From: Acidimicrobiales bacterium
GTDB taxonomy: Bacteria > Actinomycetota > Acidimicrobiia > Acidimicrobiales > Iamiaceae
Assembly (NCBI GenBank): GCA_030448105.1
Contig: JAUJNP010000014.1
Coordinates: forward strand, 26,299-88,904
Reading direction: 5' to 3'
DNA length: 62,606 nt
Shown one piece after another: positions 17,081-25,479 of this stretch; the first letter of the stretch is position 1, and each line of letters begins with the position of its first letter. Position numbers and translations under genes: made by a program. The notes under the pieces were generated by a model. That model was not told where the DNA came from. It searched no databases and saw only the letters and a list, made by a program, of their open reading frames with translations.

Positions 17081-18559
17081 ATGACGTTCAACTCGCTCCA
17101 GTTCTTCGCCTTCTTCGGACTCGTCCTCATCATCTACTACCGGCTCGGCCGCCCGGGGCAGAACGGGCTCATCGTCCTCGCCGGGTCCATCTTCTACGGG
17201 GCCTTCGACTGGCGTTTCCTCGGCCTCCTGTGGCTCTCGACGGCCGTCGACTACACGGTCGGCCGGAGCCTGGACAGCAGACGCAGCCCCGGTCTCCGGA
17301 AGCTGCTCCTGGGGGTCAGCCTGGTCGCCCAGCTCGGCATCCTCGGCCTCTTCAAGTACTTCGACTTCTTCTCGGAGGGGGCGACACGGCTCCTCGGGTG
17401 GTTCGGTCTCAGTGCCGACCTGCCCACCCTGCAGGTCCTTCTGCCGGTCGGGATCAGCTTCTACACGTTCCAGACCCTGGCCTACGTGTTCTACGTCTAT
17501 CGGGGCCGCCTTCCGGCCGAACGGAACCTGGTCACGTTCGCCGCTTTCGTCGCCTGGTTCCCGCAGATGGTCGCCGGACCCATCGAACGACCCAACAGCC
17601 TCCTGCCGCAGATCCAGAGGCGGAGAGACCCTCCCGACTCCGGCGTGGTCGAATCGGCCGTTGGCCTGATCCTGCAGGGGCTGGTCAAGAAGGTAGTGAT
17701 CGCCGACACGACTGCCCCGGTCGTCAACAGTGTCTACTCCGAGCCCGAGAGCTACGGCTGGAGCGCCCTCGCCATCGCCACAATCGGCTTCGCCATCCAG
17801 GTCTACGGCGACTTCTCCGGCTACACCGACATCGCCAGAGGCACGTCGCGGCTGCTCGGGGTGGAGTTGCGCCGCAACTTCGAGCAGCCCTTCCTGAGTC
17901 GCAACATCCAGGAGTTCTGGCAGCGTTGGCACACATCGCTCGGCTGGTGGTTCCTCGAGTTCGTCGGCCGGCCCCTCGGCGCCGTGCGGCGCAGCCCGAG
18001 GTGGAACGCGTTCACGATGCTCGCCATCTTCACCTTGATCGGGCTCTGGCACGGCGCGGCGTGGACGTTCGTCCTCTGGGGTCTCCTCAACGGCGTACTG
18101 GTGGTGGCGTGGAGGCGGCGGCCAATCCCCGAGCACCAGGATCCCGACCGCGTCCGGCTGGTCGAGGTGCCTCGCATCATGTTCACCTTCGCGCTGTTCT
18201 GCATCGGGGCCATCTTGTTCCGCGCCGGTTCGCTCGAGGTCGCTCGTGCCGTGATCGAACGGATCGTGCTGCTGCGCTCCGGCACCGGGCTCGGCGCCGA
18301 CGCCGCCCTGGTGGGCCTGATGGTGGTCCTCTTGTTCGCCATCGACATCACCGAACGGCGGCGCAGGGTCAAGGCCGTCGAGTTGCGCGGTGTCCGTACC
18401 GCGCTCGGGGGTGTGCCCTCGCCCGAGGAGGCGGTGGCCGAATCGCTGATAGCCCCGAGGGGCCCGCTGCTCGCCGGTGCGGTCGTGGGTGCCTTTCTGG
18501 TCGCCATCGCGACCTTCAGTGGCGGCACACCCACGCCGTTCATCTACTTTCAGTTCTGA
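17081..18559 (+). CDS. MBOAT family O-acyltransferase (AlgI/DltB-like)
   Basis: A 492-residue polytopic membrane protein with about ten hydrophobic segments. FKYFDFF at 91-97, PVGISFYTFQTLAYV at 122-136, FWQRWHTSLGWWF at 279-291 and LWHGAAWTFVLWG at 322-334 match AlgI/DltB-type MBOATs; His324 is the expected active-site histidine. The family passes an acyl group from a cytoplasmic thioester donor to an extracytoplasmic acceptor such as alginate or teichoic acid. A carrier protein, an AMP ligase and a reductase follow directly, and an SGNH protein is divergent, so this is the membrane step of an acylation module. Confidence 0.9.
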   Translation: MTFNSLQFFAFFGLVLIIYYRLGRPGQNGLIVLAGSIFYGAFDWRFLGLLWLSTAVDYTVGRSLDSRRSPGLRKLLLGVSLVAQLGILGLFKYFDFFSEGATRLLGWFGLSADLPTLQVLLPVGISFYTFQTLAYVFYVYRGRLPAERNLVTFAAFVAWFPQMVAGPIERPNSLLPQIQRRRDPPDSGVVESAVGLILQGLVKKVVIADTTAPVVNSVYSEPESYGWSALAIATIGFAIQVYGDFSGYTDIARGTSRLLGVELRRNFEQPFLSRNIQEFWQRWHTSLGWWFLEFVGRPLGAVRRSPRWNAFTMLAIFTLIGLWHGAAWTFVLWGLLNGVLVVAWRRRPIPEHQDPDRVRLVEVPRIMFTFALFCIGAILFRAGSLEVARAVIERIVLLRSGTGLGADAALVGLMVVLLFAIDITERRRRVKAVELRGVRTALGGVPSPEEAVAESLIAPRGPLLAGAVVGAFLVAIATFSGGTPTPFIYFQF

Positions 18560-18564
18560 CCTCG

Positions 18565-18577
18565 ACAAGGAGAGAAT
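18565..18577 (+). promoter_or_regulatory. Ribosome-binding site deciding the carrier-protein start
   Basis: AAGGAGAG followed by AAT and the GTG at 18578. This is among the clearest Shine-Dalgarno sequences in the polysaccharide locus and fixes the start of the short carrier protein, suggesting high expression relative to neighbours. Confidence 0.65.
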
Positions 18578-18811
18578 GTGCCGGAGCCGGCCACCGTCGT
18601 CGTAGCCACCATCCAGAGACTCTTGGAGCGCCGGAACGAAGGAAACGTCGAGTTGCACGCCGGGTCGCGCCTCTACGAGGACCTGCGGCTCGACTCGCTG
18701 GAGATCGCGGAGCTGTCAGCCATCCTCGAGGAGGACATGGGCTGTGACCCGTACAACGAAGGCCTCGCGCCGCGGACCGTGGCCGAGGTGATCGCCTTCT
18801 ACGACAGCTGA
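18578..18811 (+). CDS. Acyl carrier protein (DltC/ACP-like)
   Basis: A 77-residue acidic protein of standard ACP length. LRLDSLEIAEL at 37-47 carries the DSL motif; Ser40 is the phosphopantetheine site. It sits 18 bases after the MBOAT gene and 44 bases before the AMP ligase gene, so it most likely carries the acyl group made by the ligase to the MBOAT. The order MBOAT-carrier-ligase is that of DltB-DltC-DltA reshuffled. A role in general fatty-acid synthesis is less likely because no other fab genes are here. Confidence 0.88.
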   Translation: MPEPATVVVATIQRLLERRNEGNVELHAGSRLYEDLRLDSLEIAELSAILEEDMGCDPYNEGLAPRTVAEVIAFYDS

Positions 18812-18855
18812 CCTGCATCCATGACCGACCACCAGCCGTCACCGGCGGAGAAGCC

Positions 18856-20226
18856 GTGCTGATTCGCCTGCTCAGAGAAGCGGCCGCCGAAGATCCGACA
18901 AGACCGCTCATCCTCGACGCAGCGGCGACGCTCACCTATGGCGACGCCGTCGTGCGGAGTGAGCAGGTCGCACGGGGGTTGTGGCGGTTAGGGATGCAGC
19001 GGCTCGGCTGCCAACTTTCGCGACCAGCGGACGTGCTCGTCCTGCTGTGCGCCGCCGCTGCTGCAGGCTCTGAAGCGTGCGTCTACCCCGGGTACCTCGA
19101 CGCCGCCGGCGTCGGGGAGCTCGCCGGCGCCTTCGATCATCCTGTGGTCGTGACCGATCGTCATGGGGTCCTGCCGGGCGCCGATGTCATGGACCTCGAT
19201 TCGTTGGCAGAGACCTCCGGCGAGCTGCCGGAACCGCCGGCCACGTCTCCCGTCCTCATCCTCACCAGCGGAACCAGCGGTCGACCGAAGGGCGTTCGCC
19301 ACGACTGGTCCCGTCTCGCATCCGGGGTGCGTAAGCGCGTGGCCGATCCAGGCGCCCGCTGGTTGCTCGCCTACAACCTCAACCAGTTCGCCGGCATCCA
19401 GATGCTCCTCCACGCCCTGGTCACCCGCGCGGCTGTCGTGGTGCCATCGTCCAGCCAACCGTCGGCGGCGGCAGAGGCCATGAAACGCTTCGGCGTTACC
19501 CATGCCAGCGCAACTCCCACGTTCTGGCGCTACCTCTCCGCCCAGCTCGACGAGCAGTCCGCCGCCCAGCTGCCCCTGAGCCAGATCACCCTCGGGGGCG
19601 AGGCCGTGTCCGATCGTGTGCTCGCCGACCTGCGACGCCTCTTTCCCGCCGCCCGCGTCTCCCACGTCTACGCCGCGACCGAGTTCGGCTCGGCGGTGTC
19701 GGTGAGCGACGGGCGGGCTGGGCTCCCGGTCTCGGTCCTTGAGCGCACGGAGGATGCGCCAGTGCAGTTCAAGTTGGTCGATGGAGAGCTCCACACCCGG
19801 TCAACGGTGGGCATGATCGGGTACTACCGGGCCGAACAAGCCGCCGCTGAGGGCGAGTGGCACCCGACCGGTGACCTGGTCGAGGTCCGGGGCGACCGCA
19901 TCCACTTCGTCGGTCGAGTGAACGAGATGGTCAACGTCGGCGGGGTGAAGGTGCCTCCGCTGCCGGTCGAGGAGATCGTCGGGGCCGTGGCGGGGGTGAA
20001 GCTTGCTCACGTCTACAGCCGGCCGAACCCGGTGACCGGCCAGATCGTGGCCGTCGACGTCGTGGCCGATGACGGAGTCGACGAGGTCGGCCTCAGGTCC
20101 GAGATCCGGGCCGCCTGCGCCCAGCTCCCCCCGGCGTCCCAGCCGCGCCTGATCCGAGTCGTGGCCGAGCTGGCGATCCGCGACCACAAAGTGTCGCGCC
20201 GTGCCCAGACCAATGACCAGCGCTGA
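18856..20226 (+). CDS. AMP-dependent acyl ligase/acyl-ACP synthetase (DltA-like role)
   Basis: A 456-residue adenylate-forming enzyme. TSGTSGRPKG at 137-146 is the ATP loop; ATEFGS near residue 275 is motif A5; TGDLVEV, GRVNEMVNVGGVKV and the C-terminal Lys445 in RDHKVSRR are motifs A7, A8 and A10. It is shorter at the N-terminus than most family members. It would activate a carboxylic acid and load the adjacent carrier protein. Sequence does not show D-alanine specificity; the FabG-like partner suggests a short or hydroxylated acyl acid (inference). Overlaps the reductase gene by 14 bases. Confidence 0.85.
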   Translation: MLIRLLREAAAEDPTRPLILDAAATLTYGDAVVRSEQVARGLWRLGMQRLGCQLSRPADVLVLLCAAAAAGSEACVYPGYLDAAGVGELAGAFDHPVVVTDRHGVLPGADVMDLDSLAETSGELPEPPATSPVLILTSGTSGRPKGVRHDWSRLASGVRKRVADPGARWLLAYNLNQFAGIQMLLHALVTRAAVVVPSSSQPSAAAEAMKRFGVTHASATPTFWRYLSAQLDEQSAAQLPLSQITLGGEAVSDRVLADLRRLFPAARVSHVYAATEFGSAVSVSDGRAGLPVSVLERTEDAPVQFKLVDGELHTRSTVGMIGYYRAEQAAAEGEWHPTGDLVEVRGDRIHFVGRVNEMVNVGGVKVPPLPVEEIVGAVAGVKLAHVYSRPNPVTGQIVAVDVVADDGVDEVGLRSEIRAACAQLPPASQPRLIRVVAELAIRDHKVSRRAQTNDQR

Positions 20227-20977
20227 TCCCCAGGCGACCCGCATGGGTGGGCGCAATGTGCTGGTCACCGGCGGGAGCCGGGGCCTGGGCGCCGCCATCG
20301 TCCAGTCGTTCCTCGACGGTGGCGACAACGTGACTACCTGCAGTCGGACCCCCAGCGCCGAGATAGAGCGCTGGAGAGCCGATCGGTCACTGATCGGACG
20401 GTTCCACTATGACCAGGCCGACCTCGTCGACCGCCAGGCGTCTACGGAGCTCGTCCATCGCACGTTCCAGCGGTTCGGCGGCGTCGACGTCCTGGTCAAC
20501 AACGCTGGTCTCGCCGTCGAAGGTGTGCTGGGGCTGGTCGACGACGACGACATCGATGCCGTGATCGACCTCAACCTGAAGGCCACGGTGCACACCACCA
20601 AGCTGGTCGTGCGCAGGATGCTCGCCCACGGGTCGGGGCGGATCGTCAACATCTCGTCGATCGTCGGGCTATCCGGCTACAGGGGCCTCTCCGTCTACGG
20701 GGCCACGAAGGCGGCGCTCGACGGCTTCACCCGCTCACTGGCGAGAGAGCTCGGTTCCCGCGGCATCACCGTCAACTCGGTCGCTCCCGGCTACCTCCGC
20801 ACGTCGATGACCCACGGACTGGAGGCGGCCCAACTGGATCAGATCGCTCGGCGCACGCCGGTGGGTCGACTGGGCGAACCGGCCGACGTCGTAGCGGCGG
20901 TGCAGTTCCTGACCTCGCCCGGTGCCTCCTTCATCAACGGCCACGTCCTCGTTGTCGACGGTGGTTTGACGGCATGA
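20213..20977 (+). CDS. SDR reductase, 3-oxoacyl-ACP reductase-like (FabG family)
   Basis: A 254-residue classical SDR: VTGGSRGLGAAI near residue 20, NNAG in the middle, ISSIVG for the catalytic serine, and YGATK for Tyr-x3-Lys, followed by the FabG-type PGYLRTSMT and a C-terminal NGHVLVVDGGLTA. It would reduce a 3-oxoacyl thioester, plausibly on the nearby carrier protein, before acyl transfer. A sugar-reducing SDR cannot be excluded. ATG 20213 is chosen; a GTG at 20201 would add four residues. Last gene of the MBOAT unit. Confidence 0.85.
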   Translation: MTSADPQATRMGGRNVLVTGGSRGLGAAIVQSFLDGGDNVTTCSRTPSAEIERWRADRSLIGRFHYDQADLVDRQASTELVHRTFQRFGGVDVLVNNAGLAVEGVLGLVDDDDIDAVIDLNLKATVHTTKLVVRRMLAHGSGRIVNISSIVGLSGYRGLSVYGATKAALDGFTRSLARELGSRGITVNSVAPGYLRTSMTHGLEAAQLDQIARRTPVGRLGEPADVVAAVQFLTSPGASFINGHVLVVDGGLTA

Positions 20978-21022
20978 ACGGCAGGCTCGGCGCAGACAAA
21001 CCAGGCGTGTGGCTCGCACCGC

Positions 21023-21877
21023 TCACGACCGCCGGCTCGCCACGAGCAAGCCGTAACCCAACGTTCCGTCGTCCCAGAATCCCTCGAGGATGTCGCAAGC
21101 GTCGACGAAACGTTCCCAGTCGCTCACGCCGAGCGAGCCGACGACCTCCCGCCGGTACCGCTGCGCGTTCTCCCGCCAGCGGCGAAAGGTCGGCCGAGTG
21201 TCACGGGTGAGGTCCGCGCCGACCTCCACCACGAGGCCGTGGCGCTCGGCCATCTCCCTGTACCGATCGAGCGGCTCCATCCGGGCGTCACCGAAGACCT
21301 CACGGAGCAGCCGCAAGGGCTCCCGAAGGCGCAGCACCTCTTCGAAGGGCATCGGCCGGCGAAGCATGATGTCGCAGAGCGCGAGCCTGCCCTCCGGATG
21401 CAGGACACGGGCGCACTCGCTCATGAGCCGGTCGCGTTCTCGCACGAGGTGCGACGACTCGAGCACCCAGACCACATCGAAGGAGCTCGCCGGAAACCCG
21501 TTGTCGGCCCCGTCGCGACACTCGAACCGGAGCCGATCGGCCAGCCCCGCGGCGAGCGCTCGAGCCGTGGCCTCGGCAACACCGACTCGACTGGTCGTGA
21601 TCCCAGTTACCTGCGCTCCGAACCGCGAGGCGAGGTGGCGCGCCGGTGCTCCGGTGCCGCAGCCGACGTCGAGAACGGAGCAGCCGGACCCGATGCGGGC
21701 GGCCTCGGCCATCCGGTCGGTGAGCGCCCTTGTCGCCGAAGCCAGGTTCTCGTCACCCGTGCGGAAGAGGCCGTAGTGCAGCTCCTCACCGAGCAGCAGG
21801 CTCCAGGCAGACGTGACCCGGTCGTAGTGACTGGCGGGGTCGTAGGGCGTCTCGTTCTCGTGGGGGCCTCGTGTCAC
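21023..21877 (-). CDS. SAM methyltransferase, UbiE/tocopherol-methyltransferase-like
   Basis: A 284-residue protein with motif I VLDVGCGTGAPARHLA, then VTGITTSRVGVAEA and VVWVLESSHLVRERDRLM. An early HYGLF, followed later by VTGIT, is typical of the tocopherol/sarcosine/erythromycin O-methyltransferase group. The start is GTG 21877 (MTRGPHENETPYDPASHYD), 22 bases after the TylF-like gene stop; the frame is open upstream only as shadow of that gene. Acceptor unknown; sugar O- or C-methylation is most likely given its neighbours. Confidence 0.83.
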   Translation of the reverse strand: MTRGPHENETPYDPASHYDRVTSAWSLLLGEELHYGLFRTGDENLASATRALTDRMAEAARIGSGCSVLDVGCGTGAPARHLASRFGAQVTGITTSRVGVAEATARALAAGLADRLRFECRDGADNGFPASSFDVVWVLESSHLVRERDRLMSECARVLHPEGRLALCDIMLRRPMPFEEVLRLREPLRLLREVFGDARMEPLDRYREMAERHGLVVEVGADLTRDTRPTFRRWRENAQRYRREVVGSLGVSDWERFVDACDILEGFWDDGTLGYGLLVASRRS

Positions 21878-21899
21878 GGCGCGCTCTCGTTTTCGCCCA

Positions 21900-22730
21900 T
21901 CAGATGTCCGCACTCGGGTTCCGCCGCACCGACACGAGCCGGGCCGTGTAGTCGACGCGCTGCAGGAACACCGTCTCGCCCTTGGCGGCGTAGTACTCGT
22001 CGACGGCATCCTTCGCGCCCTTGAAGTGGCCATAGTCATCGACCAGGAGGAAGCCGCCGTCGACGATACGAGGCTCGAGGTGGCGCAGCTCGTGCAAGGT
22101 CGAGTCGTAGTAGTCGGTGTCGAGCCGCACGAGGGCAAGCTCCTCGGGAGCCTGTTCAGGGATCGTGTGGCGGACGTCGCCCCGGACGAAGTGAAGCCGC
22201 TCGGGTGGGTAGCCGGTAGCCTCCAGGGCCTTTCGGACCTCGTCGAACGGTAGGTAACGGAAGGCGGGATCCAGGGCGGCGTCCCCGTCCCGTTCGTACC
22301 GACGCCAGTCGTCGAGGGCGGAAGTACCCCAGAGGTCGACGTCGCGACCTTCGGGTTCGGGTACCCAACCAAACGTGTCGAAGAGGTAGAGCTCGCGATC
22401 GCTCACCCCCTCTTCCAAGAGGGTCAGCGCCACCACTTGCATGCTGCCGCCGCGCCACACCCCACACTCGGCGATCGCACCAGGCACTCCCGTGCGCACC
22501 AGATGGCGAACGGAGTCGCGCAGGGCCGCGATCCGCTCGGGGCCGGTGAGGGTGAACGGGGCTACCCGGTGGCAGAGACGGATCGTCTCTTCATCGAAGT
22601 CAGGGGGGAAGGTGCGGTGAACCTGCGGGCCCGGACTCTTCACGATCTGGTACCCAGCCCGCCGGGCCAGCGCCTGCGCGGCTCGTCGGGTCCCGCGCTC
22701 GACGGGCCGGAACGCTTGCCTCCAGCGCAT
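21900..22730 (-). CDS. TylF/MycF-family sugar O-methyltransferase
   Basis: A 276-residue protein. AECGVWRGGS at 87-96 is the family's SAM-binding motif and VRLDTDYYDST at 201-211 carries the acidic metal ligands (Asp204, Asp206) of TylF/MycF enzymes, which are Mg-dependent O-methyltransferases of 6-deoxyhexoses in macrolides. VDDYGHFKGAKDAVDEY near the C-terminus is also conserved. This is the most specific hint in the window that a deoxysugar is O-methylated. ATG 22730 gives the family length; 23 bases separate it from the upstream gene. Confidence 0.85.
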   Translation of the reverse strand: MRWRQAFRPVERGTRRAAQALARRAGYQIVKSPGPQVHRTFPPDFDEETIRLCHRVAPFTLTGPERIAALRDSVRHLVRTGVPGAIAECGVWRGGSMQVVALTLLEEGVSDRELYLFDTFGWVPEPEGRDVDLWGTSALDDWRRYERDGDAALDPAFRYLPFDEVRKALEATGYPPERLHFVRGDVRHTIPEQAPEELALVRLDTDYYDSTLHELRHLEPRIVDGGFLLVDDYGHFKGAKDAVDEYYAAKGETVFLQRVDYTARLVSVRRNPSADI

Positions 22731-22753
22731 CGCCTTCGAGGGCCGCCTGCCGC

Positions 22754-23452
22754 TCACCGGGACCGGCGAGCCGCCACGCGACGGCGTAGACCCCGCCCGG
22801 CATGGGCGGCGAGGCGCCCGAGCTGGGTCTTGAACGGCCCGCCGCCAGGCACCCAGGAGTCGGTGAGCCACGGCTGATCGACATGGTCGGCGACGAAGGG
22901 GCTCGAGGACTTGCGTTCCCACGCACCCCACTTCTGGCTTCGGGTCACCCGCCGCCAGCCGGGGTCGAGATCGCAGAAGTCGGCCAGGAGCCGGACGGCT
23001 GGCAGCTGCAGGTCGTCGAGCACGAGAGTGCCGCCGGCACGTAGGCGGCCGGCGCCGTAGAAGAAGTCGATCATGGGCATCGGGAACCCGTGGTTGCCGT
23101 CGAGCAACACCAGATCGAGGTCGCCCACATCGAGGCCAGGTAGCACGGTCTCGGACCGGCCGACCTCGAATCGCACGCGGGTCAGGTCGACGGCACGGTC
23201 CCGGCAGTACTTCCGCAACCGCTGCATCTCGTCACCGAACGGCGTGATGCACCAATGATCGCCACCCGAGGCCGCGAACAGCACGGTCGAGAGACCCGCT
23301 CCCGTCTCGAGCGTGCGGGTACCACTGCCGAGCCGCCCCGCGATCAGCTCGTAGCACGCGTCCTCGGTGCTCCACACGCCGAGGTGACCCTCGTCGCCCA
23401 TGTGATGGACCAACGGTGGGTCGGCGAGGATGCGAGCAAGGACGTCAGCCAA
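22754..23452 (-). CDS. Class I SAM methyltransferase (Methyltransf_24-like)
   Basis: A 232-residue protein. Motif I is TLETGAGLSTVLFAASGG and the acidic motif LDLVLLDGNHGFPMPMIDFFY matches Methyltransf_24-type enzymes found in glycan and cell-wall loci; AGGTLVLDDLQLP follows. Translation is in line with the TylF-like gene downstream. The acceptor cannot be named. The basic C-terminal tail RGLRRRVAARRSR may be membrane-proximal. Confidence 0.78.
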   Translation of the reverse strand: MADVLARILADPPLVHHMGDEGHLGVWSTEDACYELIAGRLGSGTRTLETGAGLSTVLFAASGGDHWCITPFGDEMQRLRKYCRDRAVDLTRVRFEVGRSETVLPGLDVGDLDLVLLDGNHGFPMPMIDFFYGAGRLRAGGTLVLDDLQLPAVRLLADFCDLDPGWRRVTRSQKWGAWERKSSSPFVADHVDQPWLTDSWVPGGGPFKTQLGRLAAHAGRGLRRRVAARRSR

Positions 23453-23517
23453 GGCTCCACCTCAGAGCACGACGGGCCGGTCTGGCCTCAGGCTCGATCA
23501 GCACCATGCATGCCAGC

Positions 23518-24513
23518 TCAACGCCCGCGCCCGGCGCCGGAGTCGACTCGGGGCTGCGGGCGGGCTCCCCGGAGTGCGGTGCGAAGGTGGAGAGGCATGA
23601 CCCGCGCCAGAGCTCTGGCCGGCGGGCCGGCCTCGGGGCGGCCGGCAAGCCGGGCCGCGGCGAGCAGGGCCAAACGGGTGGTCGCCCCGGCGGTGTTCAC
23701 CGCCGCCCACCAGCTCACTGCCCGTCGGCCGTGAACCGACTGGTACCAGTCGTAGGAGGCCGCCAGCCACCTGCTCGTGCGCCCGTCGCCCCAAGCCTGA
23801 GCCCCTGAGGCGTTGCCCACGTGCAAGACCTCGACGTCGGCCTCGAACCGGCGCCGCCAGCCCCGCTGAGCCAGTTGCCAGCAGAGGTCGAGATCCTCGG
23901 CATACATGAAGGAGCGTTCGTCGTACGGCGGGCGCCCGTCGAGCGCCTCCGCCCGAATCACGTGGACCGCGCCGATCGCCCAGTCGATGTCGGCCGGTCG
24001 ATCGTGCCGGCTGTACCCCTCGAGCCACCAACGCTCGCCGAGGCCCCGCCGGAGCAGGGGCGGGGGGGTGAAGCAGACCATTGCCGCTTGGCGCGGTGAT
24101 GGGAACACGTACACCGAATGCTGCAGCGTGCCGTCCACATTGCGCAGTCGCGGGGCGACGAGGCCGAGCCGTTCGTCTTCGAAGAGGCGACGGGCGAGCG
24201 TTCCTAGCGAACCCGGAGCCGGCTCCGTATCGGGGTTGAGGGCGATGAGAACGTCCACCTCGGAGCCGGCGAGAGCCTGGTTCATGGCCGCGGCGTAGCC
24301 GACGTTGGTGGCATTGCGCAGGACCCTCACCCCCGCACTGCGTGCCGCGGCGGCTGCGCTGGCGTCGGTCGACGCATTGTCGACGACGACGACCTCGGCA
24401 TCGGTACCCGCGAGGGCGGCGGGAAGGGCCGCGAGGCATCGCGTCAGCAGCAACTCGGTGTTCCAGGAGACGATCCCGACTCGGACCTTGAGGGGCTGTG
24501 GCCGTCCCGTCAC
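23518..24513 (-). CDS. GT2 family glycosyltransferase, rhamnosyltransferase-like
   Basis: A 331-residue GT-A enzyme: VGIVSWNTELLLTRCLAAL near residue 12, EVVVVDNASTD, NVGYAAAMNQAL, ALNPDTEP for the metal site, DWAIGAVHVIRAEAL and MYAEDLDLCWQ for the acceptor-side base. This block pattern is that of WbbL-type rhamnosyltransferases. GTG start overlaps the stop of the methyltransferase upstream (GTGA). Donor and linkage are not determinable. Confidence 0.87.
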   Translation of the reverse strand: MTGRPQPLKVRVGIVSWNTELLLTRCLAALPAALAGTDAEVVVVDNASTDASAAAAARSAGVRVLRNATNVGYAAAMNQALAGSEVDVLIALNPDTEPAPGSLGTLARRLFEDERLGLVAPRLRNVDGTLQHSVYVFPSPRQAAMVCFTPPPLLRRGLGERWWLEGYSRHDRPADIDWAIGAVHVIRAEALDGRPPYDERSFMYAEDLDLCWQLAQRGWRRRFEADVEVLHVGNASGAQAWGDGRTSRWLAASYDWYQSVHGRRAVSWWAAVNTAGATTRLALLAAARLAGRPEAGPPARALARVMPLHLRTALRGARPQPRVDSGAGRGR

Positions 24514-25337
24514 CGCCGGATGGCGCGGACGACGATCATCTGGCTCACGCGCCGGACGGGCCCGACATCGATGGCGCGGTTCACGAACCGTCGGCGCCAG
24601 CTCCGGGGCTCCCAGCCCACGGTCGCACGGGCCTGGACAGCGAATCGAGGCTTGATCAGGCGCTCGAACTCGCGCCAGGTGTATTCGCGGAGGTGGCTGT
24701 TCGACAGGAAGTACGCGCTCGCGGCGCGACGCCGGCCGCGGGCTCGATCCCCGACCTTGGCCCGGATGGTCGTGAGGCAGTGTCGGTTGGGCGTAGCCAA
24801 CACGACGGGCGCTCCGGCGCCAGCAACCCGGGCCAGCTCGGCGACGCCGGCGGCGTCGTCGGGAAGGTGCTCGATGGTGTCATCGCACGCGATGCCGTCG
24901 AAGGCGCCGCCTCTGAAGGGCAACGCCTCGACATCGCCGACGACACCGAGCAGCGATACGCCCTCGCGCCGGCCGATGTCACGGGCGGTGAGAACGGCAC
25001 CCCACCCGATGTCGAGACAGACGACGGTGCGGTCCGGTACCCGGGCCAGGCCCACCGACACCGCCGGGTTCGGACCGCAACCGGCGTCGAGCAGCCGGCC
25101 GCGCACCGCAGCGAGCTCGGCGAGCACCACCGGCTGGGTTTCGGGCAGCGACAGGACCGGGATGCTGTCGGGGTCCTCGGCGTGGGCCGCCCACCAGTCT
25201 TGGCCGAGGTCGACATAGAGCTGCTTGATGTCGTGGGGCGAGCCGCTGGCCACCGCTCGTTCGGCTGCCATCCGGTGACGCTCGAGAGGATCAACCGAAG
25301 GCATGCGATCCGGAGACCGGTCGGTCTGCGTCGGCAT
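24510..25337 (-). CDS. Class I SAM-dependent methyltransferase
   Basis: A 275-residue protein with motif I LLDAGCGPNPAVSVGLA, VCLDIGWGAVLTARD, FDGIACDDTIEHLPDDAAG and APVVLATPNRHCLTT in the Methyltransf_11 order. Starts at ATG 25337 (MPTQTDRSPDRM); ATG 25304 is an alternative. Preceded by 142 bases in which I see no gene, only the end of the GT4 gene at 25480. Acceptor unknown. Confidence 0.82.
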   Translation of the reverse strand: MPTQTDRSPDRMPSVDPLERHRMAAERAVASGSPHDIKQLYVDLGQDWWAAHAEDPDSIPVLSLPETQPVVLAELAAVRGRLLDAGCGPNPAVSVGLARVPDRTVVCLDIGWGAVLTARDIGRREGVSLLGVVGDVEALPFRGGAFDGIACDDTIEHLPDDAAGVAELARVAGAGAPVVLATPNRHCLTTIRAKVGDRARGRRRAASAYFLSNSHLREYTWREFERLIKPRFAVQARATVGWEPRSWRRRFVNRAIDVGPVRRVSQMIVVRAIRR

Positions 25338-25479
25338 CAAGTCTCGGTCTCTTCCCGGCAACCTCGGATGGCGAACGGGGGCAAGGCGTTCACGATGCCG
25401 GAGCGTAATCGAGGCCGCGGTGCCCCCGATCGGGCGGCGGCCCTGGGATCTCCCCGAAGGCCGTGAACGTGCTGGCATG

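Noticed and set aside
18856..20226. Calling the AMP ligase a true DltA (D-alanine ligase)
   Set aside because: Only the general adenylation motifs are seen; no specific D-alanine features, and a FabG-like partner argues for another acid.
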